Part shown: one piece after another, positions 8,323 to 17,101 of the stretch
Layout of the letters: each line of letters begins with the position of its first letter
Position numbering within the stretch: the first letter of the stretch is position 1
The notes under the pieces: model-generated
Told to the model about the DNA's origin: nothing
Seen by the model: the letters and a program-made list of their open reading frames with translations, nothing else
The model's database searches: none
Made by a program: the position numbers and the translations under genes
Assembly: GCA_035944135.1 (NCBI GenBank)
Contig: DASZBM010000002.1
Location: 1,178,001 to 1,242,000, forward strand
DNA length: 64,000 nt
Reading direction: 5' to 3'
From: Acidobacteriaceae bacterium
Lineage (GTDB): Bacteria; Acidobacteriota; Terriglobia; Terriglobales; Acidobacteriaceae

Positions 8323-9138
8323 TTATCTCCCGCTCGCGTCGATCGCCTGACGAACCGCCTCCGCCAGCGCGACAACCGACGCCTCAATCGCCTCCGCATG
8401 CGGCGGATACCCCAACCCGCGCAGCGTCTCGCTCGTGATCGGCCCGATCGACACTCGCAGCACTTCCACCGGCAGCTTCACACCCGCCGCTTCGCACAAC
8501 GCCAGCAAATTCCGCACTGTCGACGAGCTCGTAAATGTGATCGCCGCAACCCCCGCCCGCCCCCCAAACAAATCCCGTATCAGCTCAACCGACTCCGCCG
8601 GCACAACCGTCCGGTACGCCGGTGCCACCACCACCTCGGCCCCCGCTGCACGAAGCGCCTCCGGAACCACATCCCGCGCCTCCTCCGCACGCGCCAGCAG
8701 AAACCGCGCCGGCGACCCATCACTCTGCACAGCGTGCGGCACCAGCGCATCCCGAAGCGACTCTGCCACCGCCTGCGCCGGCACCAAATCCACTGCCAGC
8801 CCAATTGCCTCCAGCGCACGCGCAGTCGCTGGCCCAATCGCCGCAATCCGAGGCAACGCTCTCGACGAAAACGCACCCGCCTTCATCCGCCCCCGCATTG
8901 CCTCCACCGCATTCGCGCTCGTGAACACCACCCACTGAAAGCTCTCCAGCCGCGCCAGCGCCTCGTCCAGCACCGCATACGAACTCGGCGGCGCGACCTC
9001 AATCGCCGGCACAACCACCGGCTCCAGCCCCAGCTCCACCAGCTTCGTCGCAAGCTCCGACGATTGCCGCTCGGATCGCGTCACCAGCACCCGCGGATTG
9101 GACTTCGCACCCACGTCGCTGCTTCTTCCAGCCGTCAC
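8323..9138 (-). CDS. hemD: Uroporphyrinogen-III synthase
   Basis: 271 residues from GTG 9138, whose GTGA overlaps the stop of the DUF2252 gene and implies translational coupling; a longer start at 9183 is possible. HemD closes hydroxymethylbilane to uroporphyrinogen III. The family is weakly conserved, but RVLVTRSERQSSELATKLVE at the N-terminus, FTSANAVEAMRGR, AAIGPATARALEAIGL, and FTSSSTVRNLL followed by SIGPITSETLRGLG are the classic HemD signatures. hemC lies about 20 kb away in this window, so the usual hemC-hemD linkage is broken here. Confidence 0.9.
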   Translation of the reverse strand: MTAGRSSDVGAKSNPRVLVTRSERQSSELATKLVELGLEPVVVPAIEVAPPSSYAVLDEALARLESFQWVVFTSANAVEAMRGRMKAGAFSSRALPRIAAIGPATARALEAIGLAVDLVPAQAVAESLRDALVPHAVQSDGSPARFLLARAEEARDVVPEALRAAGAEVVVAPAYRTVVPAESVELIRDLFGGRAGVAAITFTSSSTVRNLLALCEAAGVKLPVEVLRVSIGPITSETLRGLGYPPHAEAIEASVVALAEAVRQAIDASGR

Positions 9139-10589
9139 CGCCCGCCCACCGGCCCCGCCTTCCGCGGATTTTGCTTCACCCACCGCCGAAGCGCCTCCCA
9201 GTCGCGCTCCGTCTTGTCCGCATAAGCCCGCGCGAACGCCACAATCGCGTCATCAAAACGCCCGCTCGACCCCAGATACGCAGAGATCGACACCGGATCG
9301 CCGGCACGCCCATGCCCCCTCGCCAGCAGCTCGCCACACAGGTCCGCATATCCGTGAAGGTTCGGCGCCGTCAGCGTCCCGAGGTTCAACGCCGCTTTAT
9401 GATCGTTCAGCTGTCGCACCAGGTAATCGCGGTTATCAATCGTCGTGTAGCCCAGAAATGGATCGCTCGTAAGCTGCATCGCCCGCTGCCCATCCATCAC
9501 CCGATGCCCTTGGTGCGTCCACGCCGCAGCGCCATCCGGGATATACCGCGCGTACGCCGACGCCGGCTCCTCCTTTATCTGCAGAAACAGAGGATCGGAA
9601 TGCGCCGGCCGCGCCTGGCCCTCCATGTACACCACATAATCCCGCAGCCCCACCGACCCCGTGCCCACCACCTTGAACCCCACATCCACCGCCGTGTACT
9701 GCGCCAGAAAATGCTGCCGCTCCGGCTGCAGCGTCCTCGTGTACTGCTCCAGCGAGTTCAAAATCTTTCGCGCATGCGCACCCACAATCCGCTCCAGCAG
9801 TGGTGGGTCCGACCGAAACTGCCGCGGTCCGCTCCCCATCTTCTTCAACTGCGCCGACGGGGATCCCAAACCCGCTTTCCCTGCGGACACGCTCGGCACT
9901 TTCTTCGCCGCACTCCCCGCGCCCGCGCTCTTCTTCGCCGCTGCCGAACCCACCGGCTCCGTCAGCTTTTCCAGCAGCCGCAGCGGAGTCGATCGCTCCG
10001 CCTGCGCAAAGATCGCCGGCATCGGCCCCACATGCCCCAGCCGATGAATCTGATACCGCGCCAGCTCCAGCACCGGCATATTTGAAAACCGCCGCATCGT
10101 CCGCCTGTAACGGCTCGTGAACGTCGCAACTGCCTCCTCGCGGTCCACACGCCGTATCCCTGCCTCGCGCCCTGCCAGGATGATGCTCGTCGCCAGCCGC
10201 TTCACGTCCCACTCAAATGGCCCGCGAATCGTCTCATCAAAATCATTCAGGTCGAACACAATCCTGTTGTCCAGCGCCGCAAACGCTCCCAGATTCTCCA
10301 CATGTGCATCACCGCACAGTTGCGTCGTCAACCCCGTTTTCGGATGACACGCCAGATCAGCCGCCATGATCGGACACGCGCCCCGAAAGAACCCAAACGG
10401 CGACGCTTCCATCCGCTGATATTTGATCGGAACAAGTTGCGGCACGCGCCCGCGCATCGAGTCCTGTAGAAGGACGAGCGGCTTCGGCGGGCATGCCTGC
10501 GGCTTAAAGTCCGCGTGCGCGCTGCGCGCAAGTTGCTTCCGCGCGTTGCGTCCCAACGCCTGCCGTTCTGCGTGCGTAAGTGGCTTCAC
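9135..10589 (-). CDS. DUF2252 protein with kinase-like motifs
   Basis: 484 residues. The N-terminal region has FFRGACPIMAADLA, LCGDAHVENLGAF and VFDLNDFDETIRGPFEWD, then VKRLATSI, all typical of DUF2252. GDAHxxN followed by DFD resembles the catalytic and metal loops of aminoglycoside-phosphotransferase-like kinases, but activity has not been established for the family as far as I know. A Lys/Ala/Gly/Ser-rich insert sits at about residues 213-245. There is no signal peptide. Its stop overlaps the hemD start, so the two genes are probably one transcript. ATG 10589 is used as start. Confidence 0.85.
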   Translation of the reverse strand: MKPLTHAERQALGRNARKQLARSAHADFKPQACPPKPLVLLQDSMRGRVPQLVPIKYQRMEASPFGFFRGACPIMAADLACHPKTGLTTQLCGDAHVENLGAFAALDNRIVFDLNDFDETIRGPFEWDVKRLATSIILAGREAGIRRVDREEAVATFTSRYRRTMRRFSNMPVLELARYQIHRLGHVGPMPAIFAQAERSTPLRLLEKLTEPVGSAAAKKSAGAGSAAKKVPSVSAGKAGLGSPSAQLKKMGSGPRQFRSDPPLLERIVGAHARKILNSLEQYTRTLQPERQHFLAQYTAVDVGFKVVGTGSVGLRDYVVYMEGQARPAHSDPLFLQIKEEPASAYARYIPDGAAAWTHQGHRVMDGQRAMQLTSDPFLGYTTIDNRDYLVRQLNDHKAALNLGTLTAPNLHGYADLCGELLARGHGRAGDPVSISAYLGSSGRFDDAIVAFARAYADKTERDWEALRRWVKQNPRKAGPVGGR

Positions 10590-10659
10590 GGTGACCTAGT
10601 GTATCTCGATCGCGCAGCCTCCTCCGAGAATGAGACCATCGAAGAAGCAGGAGCACGCG

Positions 10660-11544
10660 ATGCCAGAGAAGCCACTCACCGCCGCGGCCGCAGGAACACT
10701 CACCATCGGCGGCGACCTCACCGTCAACCGCCTCGGCTACGGCGCCATGCGCATCACCGGCGAAGGCATCTGGGGCCCGCCGAAAGACAAACCCGCCGCA
10801 CTCGCCACGCTCCGCCGCGCCATCGAGCTCAAGGTCAACATCATCGACACCGCCGACTCCTACGGCCCGAACGTCAGCGAAGAGCTCATCGCCGAAGCCC
10901 TCTTTCCCTACCCCGCTGACCTCGTCATCGCCACCAAAGCCGGATGGGAGCGCGTCGGCCCCGGCAAGTGGACCCACAACGCCAGCCCGCGCCATCTCGC
11001 CGACGCCCTCGAAGGCTCACTCTCCCGACTGAAACTCGACCGCATCGACATCTACCAGCTCCACGTCCCCGACCCCGCCGTCGCCTTCGAAGCCTCCATC
11101 GAAACCCTCGCTCGCCTCCGCGACGAAAGCAAGATCCGCCACGTCGCCCTCTCCAACGTCACCCGCGAGCACATTCAGCGCGCGCAGAAGATCGTACCTA
11201 TCGTCTCCGTGCAGAACCGCTACAGCTTCGCAGACCGCGAATCCGACTTCATCCTCGACTACTGCGAGCAGCAAGGCATCGCCTTCTTCCCCTGGGCTCC
11301 ACTCGGCCAGGCGCGCGAGGCACACGACGCTCTCAAGCAGGAATCGGAAACCCTCGGCGCGACCCCGCTGCAGGTGGCCCTCGCCTGGCTGCTGAAGCGC
11401 TCAAAATCCATCATCCCCATCCCCGGAACCTCCAACGTGAAACATCTCGAGGAAAACATCGCCGCCGCCAGCCTCAACCTCCCCGACGATGTCTACGCCC
11501 GCCTCGCCGCCATCAAAGTCCCGCCCGCCAGCCTACGCGGCTAA
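10660..11544 (+). CDS. Aldo/keto reductase
   Basis: 294 residues from ATG 10660, preceded by AGGAG 8 nt upstream; an earlier ATG at 10630 lacks this support. It is an NADPH-dependent oxidoreductase of TIM-barrel fold. The catalytic tetrad is visible: Asp and Tyr in NIIDTADSYGPN, Lys in VIATKAG, and His in IYQLHVPD. GAMRITGEGIWGPPKD and IPIPGTSNVKHLEENIAAA are typical of the subgroup found widely in soil bacteria. Substrate unknown. The gene is alone, divergent from the DUF2252-hemD pair. Confidence 0.92.
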   Translation: MPEKPLTAAAAGTLTIGGDLTVNRLGYGAMRITGEGIWGPPKDKPAALATLRRAIELKVNIIDTADSYGPNVSEELIAEALFPYPADLVIATKAGWERVGPGKWTHNASPRHLADALEGSLSRLKLDRIDIYQLHVPDPAVAFEASIETLARLRDESKIRHVALSNVTREHIQRAQKIVPIVSVQNRYSFADRESDFILDYCEQQGIAFFPWAPLGQAREAHDALKQESETLGATPLQVALAWLLKRSKSIIPIPGTSNVKHLEENIAAASLNLPDDVYARLAAIKVPPASLRG

Positions 11545-11628
11545 TGCGCCACGCCTGAGCGACGCAAATCTGCCGGTATCCTGAGCGCATGACAAACAAC
11601 CCGCCACCCTGAGCTCAAAAAAAGAGGC

Positions 11629-11673
11629 TGTCATCCTGAGCGAAGCGGCGAAGCCGCGCAGCCGAAGGACCCC
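11629..11673. repeat. Intergenic repeat of the TCATCCTGAGC...GAAGGA type
   Basis: The sequence begins GTCATCCTGAGCGAAGC and ends GCCGAAGGACC, with an internal GCGGC.../...GCCGC dyad. A shorter copy of the TCCTGAGCGCAT phrase precedes it near 11579. Related copies lie at 12927-12990. I recognise this as a phrase that recurs between genes in Acidobacteriota genomes. The remaining spacer 11545-11840 shows no gene. Confidence 0.7.
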
Positions 11674-11840
11674 GACAACGCTCGTCGCACCACAAGCTCC
11701 GAACCCTTTCTCACCAGCACGCCACCCGAACGCCGTCGAATCCCCAGCTCTTCGCACCACACCGCGGGTATAAACTACCGTCTCGCACAAACCGCGGCCG
11801 CCCTCTCGGCGGCCCGGTCTGTTGACCCACAGGAGCACCC

Positions 11841-12875
11841 ATGGCGGCCAATACTCAACCGGCAACCCGCACCGAACATCAGCACGCCCCCAGCCCCGCC
11901 GTCCCCATCGCCCTCCACGGCCGGTCCCTCACCCCCAACCACCGCATCCCGCTCGACCTCTCCTGGGTCGAAGAGGTCCGGGTCAACACCTCGGCCGTCG
12001 AGCGCCGCGCCGCCACCATCGGCACCCGCCGCTCCGTCAAAAAGGATTTCCAGGCCGCCTGGCTGCTCCGCGCCATCTCCTGCATGGACCTCACCACCCT
12101 CTCCGGCGACGACTCCGCCGAGCGCGTCAAGCGCCTCTGCGCCAAGGCCCGCCGCCCCCTCGAAGACCATCTCGTCAAGGCCCTCGGCATCGAGTCCCTC
12201 AACCTCCACGTCGGCGCCGTCTGCGTCTACCACCTCTTCGTCGAAACCGCCGTCAAGGCCCTCGAAGGCTCCGGCATCCCCGTCGCCGCCGTCTCCACCG
12301 GCTTCCCCGCCGGCCTCTCGCCGCTCGAAACTCGCGTCCAGGAGATCCGCCGCTCCGTCGAAGCCGGCGCCAGCGAGATCGATATCGTCATCACCCGCGC
12401 CCACGTCTTCAACGGCGAATGGAATGCCCTCTACGACGAGGTCGCCGCCTTCAAGGAAGCCTGCGGCCCCGCGCACATGAAAGCCATCCTCGGCACCGGC
12501 GATCTTCTCACTCTCCGCAATGTCGGCCGCGCCTCGGTCGTGGCGATGATGGCTGGCTCCGACTTCATCAAGACCTCCACCGGCAAGGAAGCCGTCAACG
12601 CCACACTTCCCGTCTCGCTCGTCATGGTCCGGGCCATTCGTGAATACGCCGAGCGCACCGGCATGGCTGTCGGCTACAAACCCGCGGGCGGCATCAAGAG
12701 CGCCAAACAGGCCATGGAATGGCTCGCTCTCATGAAGGACGAGCTCGGACGCCCCTGGCTCGAACCCTCGCTCTTCCGCTTCGGCGCCAGCTCCATGCTC
12801 GCCGACATCGAGCGCCAGCTCGAGCACCACGTCACCGGCCGCTACAGCGCCACCTACCGCCACCCCATCGCTTGA
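11841..12875 (+). CDS. deoC: Deoxyribose-phosphate aldolase, long form
   Basis: 344 residues with a CAGGAG ribosome site before ATG 11841. It cleaves 2-deoxyribose-5-phosphate into glyceraldehyde-3-phosphate and acetaldehyde through a Schiff base. The core shows AVCVYHLFVETAVKAL, STGFPAGLSPLETRVQEI, SDFIKTSTGKEAVNAT (Schiff-base Lys region) and VGYKPAGGIKSAKQA (second active-site Lys). A long N-terminal part of about 75 residues and a C-terminal extension make it longer than E. coli DeoC (259) and closer to the eukaryotic-like long forms. No other nucleoside-catabolism gene lies next to it. Confidence 0.93.
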   Translation: MAANTQPATRTEHQHAPSPAVPIALHGRSLTPNHRIPLDLSWVEEVRVNTSAVERRAATIGTRRSVKKDFQAAWLLRAISCMDLTTLSGDDSAERVKRLCAKARRPLEDHLVKALGIESLNLHVGAVCVYHLFVETAVKALEGSGIPVAAVSTGFPAGLSPLETRVQEIRRSVEAGASEIDIVITRAHVFNGEWNALYDEVAAFKEACGPAHMKAILGTGDLLTLRNVGRASVVAMMAGSDFIKTSTGKEAVNATLPVSLVMVRAIREYAERTGMAVGYKPAGGIKSAKQAMEWLALMKDELGRPWLEPSLFRFGASSMLADIERQLEHHVTGRYSATYRHPIA

Positions 12876-12926
12876 TGATCCGCTTAATGAGCTGTTCTCG
12901 GGATGACCTCCACTCTCCAATCCGCC

Positions 12927-12990
12927 GCCATCCTGAGTCACTTTCCTCCGCCGTCATCCTGAGCCGTAGGCGAAGGATCTCTGTATTTTG
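12927..12990. repeat. Two copies of the TCATCCTGAGC repeat phrase
   Basis: GCCATCCTGAGTCAC (near 12927) is followed by GTCATCCTGAGCCGTAGG then CGAAGGATCTCTGTATTT (12953-12988). The second copy is the canonical long form also seen at 11629. They lie between deoC and the next small gene together with a second, different repeat at 13014. Confidence 0.7.
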
Positions 12991-13013
12991 TTCGAAGCAG
13001 CACGATGTTCGAG

Positions 13014-13092
13014 CGGCCAGAAACCCGAAGGGCACGGCTTAAGCCGTGCCGCCAGAGCCGCAAAGAAAATCGGGCTTTAGCCCCTGAGGTAC
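13014..13092. repeat. Palindromic intergenic repeat with GGCACGGCTT/AAGCCGTGCC core
   Basis: A perfect 20-bp palindrome (13031-13050) is followed by CCAGAGCCGCAAAG and CGGGCTTTAGCCCCTGAGG, itself a small GGGCT/AGCCC dyad. The layout of a palindrome plus a fixed tail looks like a repeat element rather than a regulatory site. It overlaps the nominal upstream part of the reading frame of the following gene, so a start inside it is unlikely. Confidence 0.7.
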
Positions 13093-13100
13093 GTAAGGCA

Positions 13101-13673
13101 ATGTTGAGGCGGTCACTGCAGAACATCAAAACGATGCTGGCAGTCGCCGCCGTCGTGACGATGTTCCACTGCGCGATTGGTCTTCGCGCACAGATCATCC
13201 AGATCAAAATCGTAGATGGGAGGACCGGGCGCCCCGTGTCCGGCGCCTGTGTGGGTGCGTGGATAAAAGATGCCAGCAACAAGATGTCCCTTTTTATTCC
13301 AGCGGACAAGGATGGTGCTGCCCAGCTACGCGTTACCCAAAAAGAGAGGGACGTAGATATTTCCTATAACCCGAAACTAGGCTGCGGAGGTACGGGGGCA
13401 ATTAATCCGATTTTGAAATACGGCGACACGCTAAGTACCTATAGCACTGGCGATCATCCATCGTGCGCGTTCGCTGAGAGTATCCCGAACGCGCGCTGGA
13501 ACGAAATAGACTTCTCGACGGAGGAGGTGCTTCAGCATGGCGTTGCCTCGGCGAATACGTGCGGCAATGTCACGGTTTCGCCGAAGCCTGCGGAGGTGAT
13601 CCTCTTCGTCAGGCCGCGAAATTTCCACGAAAAGGTACAAGACTGGAAGGCTAGCGAGGCGTTTCCATTTTGA
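13101..13673 (+). CDS. Exported hypothetical protein with carboxypeptidase-regulatory-like fold
   Basis: 190 residues from ATG 13101, chosen because the frame upstream runs through the repeat. The hydrophobic segment MLAVAAVVTMFHCAIGLRAQ is a signal peptide. Next, IIQIKIVDGRTGRPVSGACVGAW looks like the start of a carboxypeptidase-regulatory or transthyretin-like beta sandwich, a common module in Acidobacteriota exported proteins. Three or four cysteines (LGCGG, HPSCAF, NTCGN) may form disulfides. No catalytic motif is seen and the role is unknown. Confidence 0.65.
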   Translation: MLRRSLQNIKTMLAVAAVVTMFHCAIGLRAQIIQIKIVDGRTGRPVSGACVGAWIKDASNKMSLFIPADKDGAAQLRVTQKERDVDISYNPKLGCGGTGAINPILKYGDTLSTYSTGDHPSCAFAESIPNARWNEIDFSTEEVLQHGVASANTCGNVTVSPKPAEVILFVRPRNFHEKVQDWKASEAFPF

Positions 13674-13723
13674 GCGGGGGATGAAGATCAAGTCCTTTAG
13701 CAATCGCCACGGAGCCATCACGC

Positions 13724-14371
13724 ATGAGCAAAGTACGAGTCGCCGCATTTTCCATATCGATCGACGGCTTCGGCGCAGGCTCAGAGCAGAGCCTGTCGAA
13801 TCCCATGGGGAATCGCGGCATGGAGTTGCACAAGTGGTTCATGCCGACGCGCACCTTCCACCAAATGACCAATAACTCGTCTCCTGGAACTGAAGGAGTC
13901 GATGACAGTTTCGCGGCGAAGTCCTTCGACAACCTCGGCGCGTGGATCCTTGGCCGCAACATGTTCGGCCCGGTCCGCGGCCCTTGGCCTGACGACTCGT
14001 GGAAGGGCTGGTGGGGCGACACGCCGCCCTACCATGTTCCTGTCTTCGTCCTGACCCACTACCCGCGTGCTCCACTCACCATGAACGGCGGCACTACGTT
14101 TCACTTCGTCACCGACGGAATCGATAGCGCGCTGGCGCAGGCCCGGCAAGCCGCTGCGGGCAAGGACGTCCGCATCGGTGGCGGCGTCAGTACAATCCGG
14201 CAATATCTCCTTGCCGGACACATCGACGAATTACACATCGCACAATCGCCCGTTCTGCTTGGCAAGGGCGAGAATCTATTCAGCGGCATCGATCTGCCCT
14301 CACTCGGCTACGCCACCACATCCCAGGCTCAGGGCGAACAAGCAACACACCTCACGATCAGGAGGGACTGA
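13724..14371 (+). CDS. RibD C-terminal/dihydrofolate-reductase-like protein
   Basis: 215 residues, close to the usual size of the stand-alone RibD_C family. It starts VRVAAFSISIDGFGAG, has the WILGRNMFGPVRGPW block and DVRIGGGVSTIRQYLLAG then IDELHIAQSPVLLGKGENLF, which are family hallmarks. Members are NADPH-dependent reductases of dihydrofolate-reductase fold, with substrates mostly unknown. The gene starts about 50 bp after the exported protein. No riboflavin genes are nearby. Confidence 0.88.
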   Translation: MSKVRVAAFSISIDGFGAGSEQSLSNPMGNRGMELHKWFMPTRTFHQMTNNSSPGTEGVDDSFAAKSFDNLGAWILGRNMFGPVRGPWPDDSWKGWWGDTPPYHVPVFVLTHYPRAPLTMNGGTTFHFVTDGIDSALAQARQAAAGKDVRIGGGVSTIRQYLLAGHIDELHIAQSPVLLGKGENLFSGIDLPSLGYATTSQAQGEQATHLTIRRD

Positions 14372-14552
14372 AAAAAGTGACCCCCTACCCGTTAACTACC
14401 CTGAATCCAAGACTTTAGCTGTAACCTGTTGAATCGACATACTTTACCGAGACACCACAAAAAAGTCCAACCCTAACCCCCATGTTCTGAAGACTTTGCA
14501 CAAAAACAGGGGGGAGGGGGTACCCTCGAATCACCACCAGAAGAGGCACCCA

Positions 14553-16973
14553 ATGGCAACCAGCATCCTTGAGAAGTTTCAGTCGATGGAATACGGTCCA
14601 GCTCCCGAAGACCCGGGCGAAGTAAACAAGTGGCTCGACGCCCACAAGCGCGCCTTCGGCCACTTCATCAATGGCGAGTGGACCAAGGTCTCGACCAGCT
14701 TCGAGACGAAGAATCCCGCGACCGGCGAAGTCCTCGCCAAGGTCGCACAAGCTGACGCCGCAGACGTCGACCGCGCCGTGAAAGCCGCCCGCGCTGCCCT
14801 TCCCGGCTGGCAGGCGCTTACCGGACATCAGCGCGCGCGCTATCTCTACGCCTTCGCGCGCCAGGTCCAGAAGCACTCGCGCCGCCTCGCCGTGCTTGAG
14901 TCCATGGACAACGGCAAGTCCATCCGCGAGTCCCGCGACATCGACATCCCCCTCGTCGCCCGCCACTTCTACCACCACGCCGGCTGGGCCCAGCTCCTCG
15001 GCGACCTCACCGACTCCGGCTTCGACGGGGAGGAGTTCCGCGGCTTCCAGCCCGTTGGCGTCGTCGGCCAAATCATCCCCTGGAACTTCCCGCTGCTGAT
15101 GTTCGCCTGGAAGGTCGCGCCCGCGCTCGCCGCCGGCAACACCGTCGTCATCAAGCCCGCGGAGTTCACGCCCCTCACCGCGATCGCCATGGCCGAGATC
15201 GCCGCCGAAGTCGGCCTCCCCAAAGGCGTCCTCAACGTCATCAACGGCGCAGGCGAAACCGGTGCCGCCCTCGTCGAGCACCCCGACATCGACAAAATCG
15301 CCTTCACCGGCTCGACCGAAGTCGGCCGCATCATCCGCAAGGCCACTGCCAAGACGCCGAAGAAGCTGAGCCTCGAGCTTGGCGGCAAAAGCCCCTTCAT
15401 CGTCTTCGACGACGCCGACCTCGACTCCGCCGTCGAAGGCCTGGTCGACGGCATCTGGTTCAACCAGGGCCAGGTCTGCTGCGCAGGAAGCAGACTCTTA
15501 GTCCAGGAGCGCGTCGCCGAGCGCCTCTACGACAAGATCCGCGCGCGCATGGAAACCCTCCGCGTCGGTTCCCCGCTCGACAAGGCCATCGACATCGGCG
15601 CCATCGTCGACCAGGTCCAGTACGACCGCATCCAGAAGCTCGTCGCCATGGGCATCGCCGAAGGCGCCACCTGCTGGCAGCCTGACATCCCGATGCCGAA
15701 GAACGGGCTCTTCCTCAAGCCCACGCTGCTCACCGACGTCCATCCCAGCTCCACCGTCGCGCAGCAGGAGATCTTCGGCCCCGTTCTCGCGTCCATGACC
15801 TTCCGCACCCCTACCGAGGCCGTCGAGCTCGCCAACAACACCACCTACGGGCTCGCCGCCTGCGTCTGGAGCGAGAACATCAACGTCGCGCTGGACGTCG
15901 CGGCGCAGGTTAAGGCTGGCGTGGTCTGGATCAACTCGACGAACCTCTTCGATGCGGCGTGCGGCTTCGGTGGCTACCGCGAATCCGGCTATGGCCGCGA
16001 GGGCGGCAAGGAAGGCATGTACGAGTACCTCGTGCCGGCGTGGACGCATGGCGCGAAGAAGGCCGAAACGATCGCAGAAGCAAGAGAACAGAGATCAGAG
16101 AACAGAGATCACGAGGGCAACGGAAGCATCGGCATCGACCGCACCGTGAAGCAGTACATCGGCGGCAAGCAGGCGCGGCCGGACTCCGGCTACAGCTTCC
16201 CGGTCTACAACCGCGAGGGCAAGCTCGTCGGCGAGGCCCCGCTCGGCAACCGCAAGGACATCCGCAACGCCGTCGAGGCTGCCCGCCCCGCGGGCGCGAA
16301 GTGGGCCAAAGCCCCCGCGCACGGTCGCGCGCAGATCCTCTATTACGTCGCTGAAAACCTCATCCAACGCCGCGCCGAGATCGTCTCGAAGCTCGCCGAG
16401 TTCGTCGGCCTCCCACAAGCCGAAGCCGAGTTCGATTCCTCGGTCGACCGCGCTTTCACCTACGCGGCCTGGTGCGACAAGTTCGAGGGCTCGGTCCATA
16501 ACCCGCCGTTCCGCATGGTCACGCTCGCGATGAAGGAAGCGATCGGCACGGTCGCGATCCTTGCCCCGGACGACGCTCCGCTCCTCGGCCTGCTCTCGCT
16601 CGTCCTTCCGGCGATTGCGATGGGCAATTCCGTGGTCGCCGTTCCCAGCGAACGCTGCGCCACCCTCATCGGCGACCTCTACCAGGTCTTTGACACCAGC
16701 GACCTCCCCGGCGGAGTCGTCAACTTCGTTGCCGGACGTCCGGCAGAGCTCGGCAAAACGCTATCGGAGCACGATGATGTCGACGCCATTTGGAGCTTCC
16801 GGGACGAGGCCGCAGCCAGCCTGGTGAAGCTCGGTTCCGTTGGTAACCTGAAGCAGGTCTGGACCAACGAAGGCCACGCCATCGACTGGTTCCATGCCCC
16901 GCAATCCCAAGGCCTCTGGTATCTCCATCACGCCACGCAGGTTAAGAACATCTGGGTGCCCTACGGCGAGTAG
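14553..16973 (+). CDS. Two-domain aldehyde dehydrogenase, ALDH16 family
   Basis: 806 residues from ATG 14553 with an AGAGG ribosome site. The first domain (about 20-505) is a complete NAD-dependent aldehyde dehydrogenase: VGQIIPWNFPLLMFAWKVAP, FTGSTEVGR, LELGGKSPF with the general-base Glu, and NQGQVCCAGSRLL with the catalytic Cys. A short charged linker leads to a second aldehyde-dehydrogenase-like domain (about 525-800). This second domain keeps the Rossmann-like part (TVAILAPDDAPLLGLLSLVL) but has no catalytic Cys loop. That full-plus-degenerate layout defines ALDH16, in which the second domain is thought to be structural. The linker is encoded partly by a 14-bp tandem repeat. Confidence 0.92.
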   Translation: MATSILEKFQSMEYGPAPEDPGEVNKWLDAHKRAFGHFINGEWTKVSTSFETKNPATGEVLAKVAQADAADVDRAVKAARAALPGWQALTGHQRARYLYAFARQVQKHSRRLAVLESMDNGKSIRESRDIDIPLVARHFYHHAGWAQLLGDLTDSGFDGEEFRGFQPVGVVGQIIPWNFPLLMFAWKVAPALAAGNTVVIKPAEFTPLTAIAMAEIAAEVGLPKGVLNVINGAGETGAALVEHPDIDKIAFTGSTEVGRIIRKATAKTPKKLSLELGGKSPFIVFDDADLDSAVEGLVDGIWFNQGQVCCAGSRLLVQERVAERLYDKIRARMETLRVGSPLDKAIDIGAIVDQVQYDRIQKLVAMGIAEGATCWQPDIPMPKNGLFLKPTLLTDVHPSSTVAQQEIFGPVLASMTFRTPTEAVELANNTTYGLAACVWSENINVALDVAAQVKAGVVWINSTNLFDAACGFGGYRESGYGREGGKEGMYEYLVPAWTHGAKKAETIAEAREQRSENRDHEGNGSIGIDRTVKQYIGGKQARPDSGYSFPVYNREGKLVGEAPLGNRKDIRNAVEAARPAGAKWAKAPAHGRAQILYYVAENLIQRRAEIVSKLAEFVGLPQAEAEFDSSVDRAFTYAAWCDKFEGSVHNPPFRMVTLAMKEAIGTVAILAPDDAPLLGLLSLVLPAIAMGNSVVAVPSERCATLIGDLYQVFDTSDLPGGVVNFVAGRPAELGKTLSEHDDVDAIWSFRDEAAASLVKLGSVGNLKQVWTNEGHAIDWFHAPQSQGLWYLHHATQVKNIWVPYGE
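16083..16110 (+). repeat. 14-bp perfect tandem repeat inside the ALDH16 gene
   Basis: AGAGAACAGAGATC occurs twice head to tail (16083-16096 and 16097-16110). As 14 is not a multiple of three, the two copies are read in different frames; together they encode the charged interdomain linker REQRSENRD. A change in copy number would shift the frame. Confidence 0.9.
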
Positions 16974-17101
16974 CGAGCAGCTGTCGTGCCAAAGGCTTGC
17001 CACGGTCGCGGCAATCGATATCGTCGAAAATTTGAGAGGAAACACAACCGACGGTGTTAGGTTCCCTAGTAGGCCAGCCTGAAGATTCTTTGGGACCTCG
17101 T

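Noticed and set aside
8311-9225. 304-codon plus-strand frame over hemD
   Set aside because: Arg/His-rich antisense translation; hemD is well supported on the other strand.
11775-12941. 388-codon minus-strand frame over deoC
   Set aside because: Gly/Asp/Ala-rich antisense translation with no motif.
13005-13100. Upstream start for the small exported protein (ATG 13005)
   Set aside because: It lies just before and would be read through an intergenic repeat, and would bury the signal peptide; ATG 13101 is better.
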